Notes: generated from the letters alone by a model not told the origin. Positions 1 through 5,751 are shown, counted from the first letter of the stretch. The stretch is DNA of 7,909 nt from an uncultured Anaerotruncus sp. (GCA_910586875.1 CAJUJI010000129.1:1-7909); one strand, 5' to 3'. Translations and numbers: made by a program.

Positions 1-14
1 GTATTATGTTTAGT

Positions 15-41
15 ATATCAGAAGAAGGGACGTTCTGATAT
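15..41 (+). promoter_or_regulatory. Inverted repeat enclosing the RBS of the acyltransferase gene
   Basis: ATATCAGAA (15-23) and TTCTGATAT (33-41) are perfect 9-bp reverse complements around a 9-nt loop. The loop holds the AAGGGA ribosome binding site (25-30), and the right arm includes the A and T of the ATG start codon at 40. As RNA this would be a hairpin that presents the SD in the loop and partly buries the start codon; as DNA it could be an operator. The repeat is seen directly; its function is inferred. Confidence 0.5.
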
Positions 42-1140
42 GGAAACGAAAAAGATTAAAAGAAATGGCTTAGTTGACATTATGCGGCTGGTGTTTACTT
101 TGATCGTTATGATGTTTCACTTTTATGGCCGTGATAAGCGTCATTTTTCCGGTGGCGCACTTGGTGTGGAGTTTTTTGTTATTTTATCAGGATATTTATT
201 TTATTCTACCTGGAATCATCATCGCAATGCGCTTATATCTTATCAAGCCCGTAAAAACTATTGGATGGGGTGTATGAAAAGGCGATATATTCGCTTTTTC
301 TGGTACTCCCTAGGTGCGTTTATCATTACATTTATCTTAGTGTATTTTTGGCGAGATCATCTATATAATCCCGCCGAAATTGCCAACAAGTTGTCCAGTG
401 ATATCTGGGAAATCTTGCTTGTGAAAATGAATGGCTTGAACCAAGGTAAGGGCTTATTAAACGCTCCCGTATGGACACTAAGCAGTATGCTGATCACAGA
501 ATTTTTTATATTAGGGATGCTTGTCTATTGGGAAGAACCCTTTTTAAACCTATTTATGCCTTTAAGTGTGTTATGTGGAACCGGCTATTGGGCTAATATG
601 AACAATCCCGAAACCATGTTTGTACACTTTACTACATTTGCAACGATACGCGTTTATCTACTTACCTGTTTTGGCATATTTGCATATAAAATATGCCAAA
701 AATTAAGCCATGGTCATTGGACGAAAGTCGGAAGTATCACGCTGACTGTGATGGAATTGATGGGGTATCTGATTTGTATTTTGATAGCATGTCAAAAAAA
801 TAGTAGGAATTATCAATTTTGTTTTATTGTTATAATGACACTTACTGTGTCAATCGGCTTTTCCGGGAAAAGCTTTGCTGGGAGAAATCTCCCAGCAAAT
901 AGTCTTACTAGCTTTTGTGCGGAATACTCACTTAGCTTATATCTGACTCATCGCCCTGTATTATATGTATTTCAGCATATTTATTATCAGGACATTAACA
1001 ATCTATATCAGCAAAAGTTTATATTTTTATTCTGTGCACTGGCGGTAGCATTTATTTATATGTATTTCATGCGTAGAATGTACAAACTTTTGCCAATTAT
1101 AAAAGGAAAAATCAAATCTGTAATGCAGGAACAACCATAA
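40..1140 (+). CDS. Acyltransferase family 3 integral membrane protein
   Basis: A 366-residue polytopic membrane protein of the acyltransferase-3 family (OafA/YrhL/NodX-like), which moves acyl groups such as acetyl onto exported or cell-surface carbohydrates. Family signs: a first membrane helix carrying the conserved His in MMFHFYG (His27), the GVEFFVILSGYLF block at 42-54, the basic KRRYIRFFW segment at 80-88, and APVWTLSSMLITEF around 142-155 at the usual place of the WTLxxE region. About ten hydrophobic segments follow to a basic C-terminus, and the length is normal for a single-domain member. The ATG at 40 is preceded by AAGGGA with 9-nt spacing. The gene is visibly more AT-rich than the genes to its right and holds several strong internal inverted repeats, which suggests horizontal acquisition. 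The acceptor substrate cannot be read from the sequence; what lies upstream is outside the window. Confidence 0.85.
   Translation: METKKIKRNGLVDIMRLVFTLIVMMFHFYGRDKRHFSGGALGVEFFVILSGYLFYSTWNHHRNALISYQARKNYWMGCMKRRYIRFFWYSLGAFIITFILVYFWRDHLYNPAEIANKLSSDIWEILLVKMNGLNQGKGLLNAPVWTLSSMLITEFFILGMLVYWEEPFLNLFMPLSVLCGTGYWANMNNPETMFVHFTTFATIRVYLLTCFGIFAYKICQKLSHGHWTKVGSITLTVMELMGYLICILIACQKNSRNYQFCFIVIMTLTVSIGFSGKSFAGRNLPANSLTSFCAEYSLSLYLTHRPVLYVFQHIYYQDINNLYQQKFIFLFCALAVAFIYMYFMRRMYKLLPIIKGKIKSVMQEQP
669..701. repeat. Perfect 13-bp inverted repeat inside the acyltransferase gene
   Basis: TTTTGGCATATTT (669-681) and AAATATGCCAAAA (689-701) are exact reverse complements around the 7-nt loop GCATATA. 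It lies wholly inside the coding sequence. No U-tract follows, so it is not a typical terminator. Function unknown; chance is possible in AT-rich DNA but 13 perfect pairs is notable. Confidence 0.6.
857..899. repeat. Two abutting hairpins inside the acyltransferase gene
   Basis: The first arm pair is GCTTTTCC (857-864) with GGAAAAGC (866-873). Immediately next is TTTGCTGGGAGA (874-885) with TCTCCCAGCAAA (888-899), a perfect 12-bp pair with only two bases between the arms. The two stem-loops abut exactly, within codons for a loop between hydrophobic segments of the acyltransferase. They may impede transcription or translation, or be a trace of an inserted small repeat. Confidence 0.6.
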
Positions 1141-1204
1141 ATGTTTCAAAAATAAAAGCTATATACAGATCCATTGCTTTTCATATATCTTAGATCGTTT
1201 AAAG

Positions 1205-1240
1205 GCAGGCTCCTCTCCGCTTATATGGAAAGGAGCCTGC
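1205..1240. terminator. Shared hairpin terminator between convergent genes
   Basis: GCAGGCTCCT (1205-1214) pairs exactly with AGGAGCCTGC (1231-1240). The stem extends to 14 pairs in the minus-strand transcript with one G-U wobble. It begins 5 bp past the antiporter stop codon and lies 65 bp past the acyltransferase stop, so it probably ends both convergent transcripts. U-tracts are short on both sides (TGGTTTTA on plus, CTTTAAA on minus). Confidence 0.75.
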
Positions 1241-1245
1241 TGGTT

Positions 1246-2202
1246 TTACATGGTCAATGCAAGGTGGGTGACATAGGCTCCATAGGTGAGCAGCAGCACG
1301 ACCCCTTGCCAGCGAGAGAAGCGCCTGCGCAGCACCGCGGGAACCACCGCAATCACCATCAGCAGCAGTGCAAGCGGAAGATCCAGATTGGAGGTTTGTG
1401 CGCTTACAGAGAGGGTTCCTCCGCTGGCGAAAGCGCAACAGGCGAGAATCATCGTAATATCAATGATATTTGCGCCAAGGATATTGCCAACTGACAAAGA
1501 TGGCTCCCGTTTTGCGATAGCAGTTAAGGTGGTAATCAATTCGGGCAGTGAGGTGCCAACCGCTACAAAGGTCAATCCAACCAGCGCCTCTGGGACACCG
1601 ATTGCAATTGCCAGACGAGAGCCATTGTCCACTAGTAAATTCGCGCCGAGAAAAATGCCAGCCAGCCCGAGCACAAATTTAATAAGATGGAAGACTGTTT
1701 CTCCAAAGGTTGAACGAATGCGCGGCAGGCGGTTTTCCTGCGATTGTTTCATAGAACGCAGATTTAGGCGAATAAATACCAATAACCACAGCATCAACAG
1801 AATGCTTTCCAACACTCCCAGCTTGCCATCTATAATGAATGCACCCAAGAATGCGGAGGAGGCAATCATAACGGCACCCTTGGCCCAAAAGCTGTTGTCC
1901 TCCAATTTTGCGGGCAGTACCAATAGTGAGATACCCATGATTAAGCCAATATTGGCGGAAACTGAGCCAATTGCATTGCCAACAGCCATATCAACCGAGC
2001 CGTCTACCGTCGCCATAAGAGATACTGTCAACTCAGGCAGGGTCGTTGCTAAGCTGACAATAGTTGCGCCAATCACAAATTTTGGAATACCAGTGCGCTC
2101 TGCAATCCAGCTTGCGGCGGAAACAAAGGTATCACCACCCCAAATTAGTGCTACAAGCCCTGCAAGAAACAAAACCCCTACCAACCAAAGCTCCATACTC
2201 AC
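1246..2202 (-). CDS. Calcium/sodium antiporter, CaCA family (YrbG-like)
   Basis: A 318-residue, roughly ten-helix inner-membrane exchanger expected to move Ca2+ against Na+ (or another cation). The two inverted alpha-repeats that define the family are both present: alpha-1 around residues 45-90 with TTLPEL (Glu57) and GNAIGSVSANIG, and alpha-2 around 209-252 with the canonical GTSLPEL (Glu221) and GNILGANIIDI. A hydrophilic loop at about 148-168 joins the two halves, and the length is typical. The alpha-1 motif reads ATTLPEL rather than GTSLPEL, a variant that keeps the key acidic residue. The start taken here is GTG at 2202, 6 nt after GAGGAG (2209-2214); ATG at 2196, two codons in, is the alternative with 12-nt spacing. 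It is transcribed divergently from the PTS-like gene and ends 5 bp before the shared terminator. Ion specificity is inferred from the family only. Confidence 0.9.
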   Translation of the reverse strand: MSMELWLVGVLFLAGLVALIWGGDTFVSAASWIAERTGIPKFVIGATIVSLATTLPELTVSLMATVDGSVDMAVGNAIGSVSANIGLIMGISLLVLPAKLEDNSFWAKGAVMIASSAFLGAFIIDGKLGVLESILLMLWLLVFIRLNLRSMKQSQENRLPRIRSTFGETVFHLIKFVLGLAGIFLGANLLVDNGSRLAIAIGVPEALVGLTFVAVGTSLPELITTLTAIAKREPSLSVGNILGANIIDITMILACCAFASGGTLSVSAQTSNLDLPLALLLMVIAVVPAVLRRRFSRWQGVVLLLTYGAYVTHLALTM

Positions 2203-2279
2203 TTCACACTCCTCATTTTGTACAGTCTATGAAGGGTTGCACTCTACAAATACCAGGGTCGAAAAATAAATTACAAGAT

Positions 2280-2303
2280 GTCTTGACATAAGTCTTGACA
2301 TAA
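2280..2303. repeat. Tandem 12-bp direct repeat GTCTTGACATAA over the PTS-like promoter
   Basis: Two perfect head-to-tail copies of GTCTTGACATAA lie at 2280-2291 and 2292-2303. The second copy contains the functional -35 hexamer, so the first presents a duplicate TTGACA 12 bp upstream. CAAGA-TG-TCTTG (2274-2285) adds a small inverted repeat at the left edge. It could be a regulator binding site or a recent duplication. Confidence 0.7.
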
Positions 2304-2323
2304 TCTGGAAATTGTAGTATAAT
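2295..2323 (+). promoter_or_regulatory. Perfect consensus sigma-A promoter of the EIIC-like gene
   Basis: TTGACA (2295-2300) and TATAAT (2318-2323) are both exact consensus hexamers with the ideal 17-bp spacer. The predicted start is near 2330, which gives a leader of about 60 nt before the ATG at 2391. Such a strong core promoter usually implies either high constitutive expression or tight repression. Confidence 0.88.
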
Positions 2324-2338
2324 CGAACTGCTTTGTTT

Positions 2339-2360
2339 AAGGCTGTTTATAGACAGTCTT
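2339..2360 (+). promoter_or_regulatory. Leader hairpin upstream of the EIIC-like gene
   Basis: AAGGCTGT (2339-2346) pairs with ACAGTCTT (2353-2360), eight pairs including one G-U, around the loop TTATAG. It starts roughly 10 nt from the predicted transcription start. No U-tract follows, so it is more likely a 5'-end stabiliser or binding site than a terminator. Confidence 0.4.
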
Positions 2361-2390
2361 ACTTTGATTACATAAGGGGTGTGTGATATT

Positions 2391-3398
2391 ATGGAATTTG
2401 CAAAAAAACTATTTCGTCGCTATTTGATTGAAGCGATGAGTGCGATGGCACTCGGCCTATTTTCCTCACTTATTATTGGATTGGTGATTTCTCAGCTTGC
2501 GAAGCTGCCGTTTTTGAGCTTTCTTGCGCCGCTTACAGAGGTTTTGGGCGCCTCGTCGCCAGTAGTAGGTGCTGCAATTGGTACAGCGGTCGCCTGGGGG
2601 CTGAAAGCAAAGCCGCTGGTGACATTTTCCTGTGTCGCTTGTGGTGCGATTGGCTATGTAGCAGGTGGACCGGTCGGCGCCTACCTTGCGGCGGTCGCAG
2701 GCAGCGAGGTAGGCTCGCTGGTGGCAGGAAAAACAGGGGTAGATATCCTTGTAACGCCGATTGTTACCATTCTGTCTGGCGGGTTGATCGGGCGCTTTGC
2801 AGGCGGCTATGTGCAGCAGTTCATGTCTCTGCTGGGCGGCATTATCAACAGTGCAACCGAAATGTCTCCATTCCCAATGGGAATCATCGTTTCTGTAGTG
2901 GTAGGGCTGGCTCTGACAGCGCCGATTTCCTCCGCAGCGCTGTGTATTATGTTGGATTTAAACGGAATTGCAGCTGGCGCTGCAACGGTTGGCTGTTGTG
3001 CACAGATGGTCGGCTTTGCGGTAGCTGGCTTCCGTGATAACGGTTGGGGCGGCTTGGTAAGTGTAGGGTTGGGAACTTCCATGCTGCAATTCTCCAATAT
3101 CATGCGGCGCCCGATATTATGGCTTGCGCCAACGCTGGCCAGCGCAATTTTAGGTCCTGTTTCTACCTGTCTATTGCGGATGACCAATACTGCATCCGGC
3201 GCAGGGATGGGCACAAGTGGACTGGTTGGACAGATTGGCACGCTTGCGGCGATGGAGAGCACACCGATTAACACATTACTGCTAGAGATGGCGGTTTTAC
3301 ATTTTATTCTGCCTGCAATTTTGACACTGTTGTTTCATACCTGGTTTTGCCATCTGGGATGGATACAAAAGGGTGATTTGAAAATTTCAGCGGGCTGA
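2391..3398 (+). CDS. PTS EIIC-like membrane permease (PTS_EIIC_2 type)
   Basis: A 335-residue, very hydrophobic and Gly/Ala-rich protein resembling the single-domain EIIC type of the phosphotransferase system, which would form the sugar channel in the membrane. The N-terminus (RRYLIEAMSAMALGLFSSLI) has the family look: an amphipathic start, then a Met-Ala-rich first helix. Glycine-rich membrane segments follow to a short polar tail. No EIIA or EIIB domain is fused and none is encoded nearby, so the sugar and even PTS coupling are uncertain. ATG at 2391 is chosen because AAGGGG (2374-2379) lies 11 nt upstream. A GTG at 2379 in the same frame overlaps that SD and is unlikely to be the start. 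A small gene follows after 46 bp with no terminator between, so the two are probably co-transcribed from the promoter at 2295-2323. Confidence 0.75.
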   Translation: MEFAKKLFRRYLIEAMSAMALGLFSSLIIGLVISQLAKLPFLSFLAPLTEVLGASSPVVGAAIGTAVAWGLKAKPLVTFSCVACGAIGYVAGGPVGAYLAAVAGSEVGSLVAGKTGVDILVTPIVTILSGGLIGRFAGGYVQQFMSLLGGIINSATEMSPFPMGIIVSVVVGLALTAPISSAALCIMLDLNGIAAGAATVGCCAQMVGFAVAGFRDNGWGGLVSVGLGTSMLQFSNIMRRPILWLAPTLASAILGPVSTCLLRMTNTASGAGMGTSGLVGQIGTLAAMESTPINTLLLEMAVLHFILPAILTLLFHTWFCHLGWIQKGDLKISAG

Positions 3399-3444
3399 CA
3401 TCTCATCTCCATTCTGCATAGGATGGGGAAAGGAGGTGGTGCAG

Positions 3445-3789
3445 ATGGCGACAGGTTCAACTGGAGTGGTGGGTGCCTCCAGCGGCGGCGTAAACTCCAA
3501 CCCGCCGGGAACTGCGAGCACAGTAGGCAGTATGGGGCCGATCAAAGGGCAAAAGGGTGCGGCAGCGATGGCCGCAGACCCATCTGTTCCACCGCTTTCC
3601 CAACAGGTACAGCCGATGAGCGGGCAAGGCGCGCAGTTCATTTATTCGGCAGCAACGGTTGCCAATATTCTTTGTGACAATCTGAGTCAAACACAGATCA
3701 ACCTGTTGGCAAACTTTTTGTCGGTGGTGACTACCTGCGTATACGCAATTTTGACGGTAGAAAATCCAAACGATATTATAGAGGGCTAG
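3445..3789 (+). CDS. Small protein with disordered N-terminus and helical C-terminal domain
   Basis: A 114-residue protein with two unlike halves. Residues 1-63 are Gly, Ala, Ser and Pro rich without hydrophobic stretches, and so probably disordered. Residues 64-108 form a compact hydrophobic helical region (NLSQTQINLLANFLSVV followed by YAILTVEN). This end resembles the small clostridial DUF6774-type proteins, a resemblance recalled from memory and not tested. There is no signal peptide and no clear membrane anchor. ATG at 3445 is chosen because AAAGGAGG (3429-3436) sits 8 nt upstream; in-frame GTG codons at 3436 and 3439 overlap the SD. It lies 46 bp after the EIIC-like gene with no visible terminator. 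Function unknown; a link to the permease is suggested only by position. Confidence 0.7.
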   Translation: MATGSTGVVGASSGGVNSNPPGTASTVGSMGPIKGQKGAAAMAADPSVPPLSQQVQPMSGQGAQFIYSAATVANILCDNLSQTQINLLANFLSVVTTCVYAILTVENPNDIIEG

Positions 3790-3815
3790 CCAAGGCCAAC
3801 AAGATGTGCTATAAT
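3787..3815 (+). promoter_or_regulatory. Candidate extended -10 promoter upstream of the structured region
   Basis: TATAAT at 3810-3815 is preceded directly by TGC (3807-3809), the extended -10 signature. A 4/6 match to the -35 box, TAGCCA, lies at 3787-3792 with a 17-bp spacer, overlapping the stop of the preceding gene. Transcription would start near 3822, about 310 nt before the sigma factor start codon. Confidence 0.55.
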
Positions 3816-3821
3816 GTCCGC

Positions 3822-4032
3822 AGGCCATTATACCAACTATTCAAATGGTATTCGCCTCGCCGCAAAGCAGCAACCAGTGAAATTGCCAATGATACACCGT
3901 GTTAGCATATGGCTGGTCACGATGTTTTCCGTCTGTCGTTGCAGCAGCGTGCAGAAGCCAATCACTGCATAGCGGGGGCTCCTAGGTGGGTGCAAAAGGT
4001 TAGCGAAACTTTTGGGACCTGCTGTGGCGCGG
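3822..4032 (+). other. Candidate structured leader or small RNA upstream of the sigma factor gene
   Basis: No gene is visible in 3790-4131, but the pairings nest. A 6-bp hairpin ATACCA/TGGTAT spans 3830-3851. Next to it, 3855-3870 pairs with 4019-4032 (13 pairs including one G-U, with one mismatch and an AA bulge) and closes a domain of about 180 nt. Inside, CAGTGA (3875-3880) pairs with TCACTG (3962-3967). GGCT (3911-3914) and CACG (3918-3921) pair with AGCC (3956-3959) and CGTG (3948-3951). On the 3' side AAAAG (3994-3998) pairs with CTTTT (4009-4013). The layout of closing stem, interior region and long terminal stem recalls 6S RNA in size and shape, but I see no decisive 6S sequence. All pairings were read by eye and energies were not computed. 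Confidence 0.35.
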
Positions 4033-4054
4033 AAAAAGTTTTGTAAATTTTTGT

Positions 4055-4085
4055 TGGGAGCCATGCAACAATTTTGCTGTTCCCA
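4055..4085 (+). promoter_or_regulatory. Imperfect hairpin 3' of the structured region
   Basis: TGGGA (4055-4059) pairs with TCCCA (4081-4085), and inside it GCAA (4065-4068) pairs with TTGC (4074-4077). No U-tract follows, so it is not a convincing terminator. The alternative pairing of GGCTCC in the upstream domain (around 3977-3982) with GGAGCC (4057-4062) would compete with it, which leaves room for a conformational switch. Confidence 0.25.
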
Positions 4086-4102
4086 GACACTATATGAGTG
4101 AA

Positions 4103-4115
4103 TCGTTTAAAACGA
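4103..4115. promoter_or_regulatory. Palindrome TCGTTTAAAACGA just before the sigma factor gene
   Basis: TCGTTT (4103-4108) and AAACGA (4110-4115) are perfect half-sites around a single A, ending 16 bp before the ATG at 4132. It could bind a dimeric regulator or form a small hairpin near the ribosome binding site. The symmetry is seen directly; its role is inferred. Confidence 0.35.
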
Positions 4116-4131
4116 GATTGAGAGAACAAAT

Positions 4132-4659
4132 ATGGTTGTGGATGTAGAGGTCGTCAGAAAGGCGCGGCTTGGAGATAAAGATAGCTTTGCTTTGGTTTAT
4201 CAGCAGATTGCGGATGACCTTTATCGAGTTGCGCTTTATTCACTGGGGAACTCCCATGACGCACAGGATGTTGTGAGTGAAACCTTCATAGAGGCGTTTA
4301 AAGGACTGAAAAATCTACGGGAGGATAGCAGCTTCAAATCCTGGATTATGCGGATTCTCTCGATTCGCTGCAAGCGCAAGATCGGCCAATATATTACCAG
4401 CCGCAGTGAGGTTGATATCGATGATTTTCTGGATATCAGCGAAGATAGCGAGGGCTTGGAGGAAACCTCCACCCGCAAAATTGCACTGGTACGGGCGTTG
4501 GAAACATTGACCCCGCAGGAGCGTCAGATTGTTGCACTGGCGGTTGTACAGGGCTATACGGTGCGGGAGACTGCCGAAATTTTAGGAGCGCCGCAGGGAA
4601 CGATCAGTTCTAAGCTGCATCGAACGCTAAAAAAGCTGCGTGCCCAGTTGGAATCCTGA
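4132..4659 (+). CDS. ECF-type sigma-70 family RNA polymerase sigma factor
   Basis: A 175-residue alternative sigma factor that would redirect RNA polymerase to a small regulon, held inactive by the membrane protein encoded next. Region 2 spans about residues 16-83, with the DAQDVVSETFIEAFKGL block (43-59) and FKSWIMRIL (68-76) typical of core and -10 binding. An acidic linker (94-112) follows. Region 4 covers about 118-172 with LTPQERQIVALAVVQGYT and the helix-turn-helix VRETAEILGAPQGTISSKLH, which reads the -35 box. There is no sigma region 1 or 3, as in ECF proteins. The start ATG has only a weak SD (GAGAG, 4120-4124), suggesting modest translation or an effect of the long upstream region. 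It is followed after 29 bp by the anti-sigma gene. No clear self-recognised ECF promoter was found upstream. The signal it answers is unknown. Confidence 0.93.
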   Translation: MVVDVEVVRKARLGDKDSFALVYQQIADDLYRVALYSLGNSHDAQDVVSETFIEAFKGLKNLREDSSFKSWIMRILSIRCKRKIGQYITSRSEVDIDDFLDISEDSEGLEETSTRKIALVRALETLTPQERQIVALAVVQGYTVRETAEILGAPQGTISSKLHRTLKKLRAQLES

Positions 4660-4688
4660 TTTTGGAAGAAAGGAGCGGATGAGCAGGT

Positions 4689-5705
4689 ATGACACATGAA
4701 CAGGAGTTGGAGCTGCAAAATGATTTGGAGTTTTTGCGCAGCAGATTCAACGAACTGAACCAGGAAATTAAATTGCCCCATTCGCTGCATTCTGATGTTC
4801 TATGCCACCGCTTAGAGCAGCTGGGTCAGGAGGAAGGAACCACTGGACAGGTCCGTTTATTTCCCTGGAAAAAATATGCAGGGCTTGCTGCCTGCTTTGT
4901 GTTTGTTTTTACGGCAATGTGGGTGATGAACGAGAATGGGGGTAGTAAATCTGCGCCGCAGCTGGAGGAACAGGGGATTGTACAATATGCTGCCGCCACA
5001 GCGGGTACAAGCGCAGGCCTGAGCAATGGTGTGGATGCTGGGATAGGGGCTTATGACGATGAGATGATTCCGGAAATGGCGGATGATGCGCCAGAGGCGG
5101 AAATGGCGGATGATGCGCCAGAGGGAATACAGTCTCGTGGTGTTATGGAGAAATCTCTGTCAGAAAGCGCACAGGAGAACCAAAGCACAGATATTGCGAC
5201 ATGTAAAGCGAGCGAGATGCTTCCCTTCGAAACACAAGCGCAGGCGAGGGAGCAGCAGCCTTGGGGCGCGTATCTTCCGCAGTGGCTTCCAGAAAGCCTT
5301 GTTTACGAGTCTGGTGGTTTGTATGAACAGAAAACCCTCAGCGTATTTTACAGTGGAAGCGCAGGACAGGAGTTATTGGTGAGTATTTTTGATTACACCG
5401 AACAGGATGCTGCCTATTTGGTGGATATCAACCAGAAAGAATGCTATGACCTGCGGTTGTATGAGGTGCCCTATGCGGATTCGGTGCCAGAGCAGTATTG
5501 GGAGACTATACAAAATCCGCTTTTCCGACTGGAGGACTTTTCAGAGGAGCAGGTTGCTGCTAGAATTTTGTATCAAAACGAACCGGGCGATGAAAAATTT
5601 CAGGGGCAATTTAGCCTATTTTTGGAGGAGCAGGGAATCGTGGTACAGTTTAACGCAACCCGTTTGAGTCCTGCTGAAATGTTCCAGATTGTACAATCTT
5701 ATTAA
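4689..5705 (+). CDS. Single-pass membrane protein, probable anti-sigma factor (DUF4367-like C-terminus)
   Basis: A 338-residue protein in the classic anti-sigma arrangement: a cytoplasmic segment of about 60 residues, one membrane helix (about 62-80, AGLAACFVFVFTAMWVM), then a large external part. The cytoplasmic end would bind the sigma factor encoded just upstream; it lacks the H-x3-C-x2-C zinc motif of ZAS-type anti-sigmas. Residues 82-188 are low-complexity, rich in Ala, Glu, Asp and Ser, and include a perfect 9-residue tandem repeat. Residues 190-338 form a folded domain that begins WGAYLPQWLPESL and ends LSPAEMFQIVQSY, resembling the DUF4367-type domains of clostridial anti-sigma proteins (from memory). 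ATG at 4689 follows AGGAG (4671-4675) by 13 nt; an earlier ATG at 4679 gives only six codons. The operon ends at the terminator at 5720. Partnership with the sigma factor is inferred from order and architecture. Confidence 0.82.
   Translation: MTHEQELELQNDLEFLRSRFNELNQEIKLPHSLHSDVLCHRLEQLGQEEGTTGQVRLFPWKKYAGLAACFVFVFTAMWVMNENGGSKSAPQLEEQGIVQYAAATAGTSAGLSNGVDAGIGAYDDEMIPEMADDAPEAEMADDAPEGIQSRGVMEKSLSESAQENQSTDIATCKASEMLPFETQAQAREQQPWGAYLPQWLPESLVYESGGLYEQKTLSVFYSGSAGQELLVSIFDYTEQDAAYLVDINQKECYDLRLYEVPYADSVPEQYWETIQNPLFRLEDFSEEQVAARILYQNEPGDEKFQGQFSLFLEEQGIVVQFNATRLSPAEMFQIVQSY
5071..5124 (+). repeat. Perfect 27-bp tandem duplication in the anti-sigma gene
   Basis: The 27-bp unit at 5071-5097 is repeated without mismatch at 5098-5124. 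It encodes two copies of the nine-residue EMADDAPE(A/G) in the acidic external linker (residues 129-146). Perfect identity implies a recent duplication, and the in-frame unit length makes copy-number change tolerable. Confidence 0.9.
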
Positions 5706-5719
5706 AGTAAATAAAAGCG

Positions 5720-5751
5720 AAGGCCGCAGAGCAGATGCTTTGCGGCCTTTT
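5720..5751 (+). terminator. Intrinsic terminator after the sigma/anti-sigma operon
   Basis: AAGGCCGCAGAGC (5720-5732) pairs with GCTTTGCGGCCTT (5737-5749), 13 positions with a single mismatch, around the loop AGAT; the 3' arm runs into TTTT (5748-5751). It lies 15 bp after the anti-sigma stop and just before the RBS of the next gene, so that gene depends on read-through or a promoter I could not identify. Confidence 0.85.

Noticed and set aside
1174..1494. A 106-codon plus-strand frame after the acyltransferase.
   Set aside because: It runs through the terminator hairpin and antisense to the antiporter C-terminus, with no SD and a low-complexity product.
1286..2269. A long open frame of 327 codons on the plus strand opposite the antiporter gene.
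   Set aside because: It is the antisense shadow of the CaCA gene: its product is Ser/Thr/Pro-rich low-complexity with no family features and no ribosome binding site, while the minus strand shows both alpha-repeats.
2379..2390. GTG start for the EIIC-like protein, adding four residues.
   Set aside because: The GTG overlaps the AAGGGG ribosome binding site; ATG at 2391 has that SD 11 nt upstream.
2807..3274. A minus-strand open frame of 155 codons opposite the EIIC-like gene.
   Set aside because: No RBS and no recognisable product; it mirrors the codon bias of the plus-strand membrane protein.
4004..4031. An ECF-type autoregulatory promoter (CGAAAC at 4004-4009 followed by CGCG).
   Set aside because: The spacing is 18 bp, the downstream element is not CGTC-like, and the hexamer lies in a hairpin arm; too weak to call.
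3855..4032. Naming the structured region a 6S RNA.
   Set aside because: Length and outline are similar, but the 5' side of the interior bubble is very short and I could not match conserved 6S sequence; without a covariance search the name is not supported.
3790..4131. A tRNA gene in the gene-free stretch.
   Set aside because: No GTTCRANNC T-loop motif and no cloverleaf-spaced arms were found on either strand.
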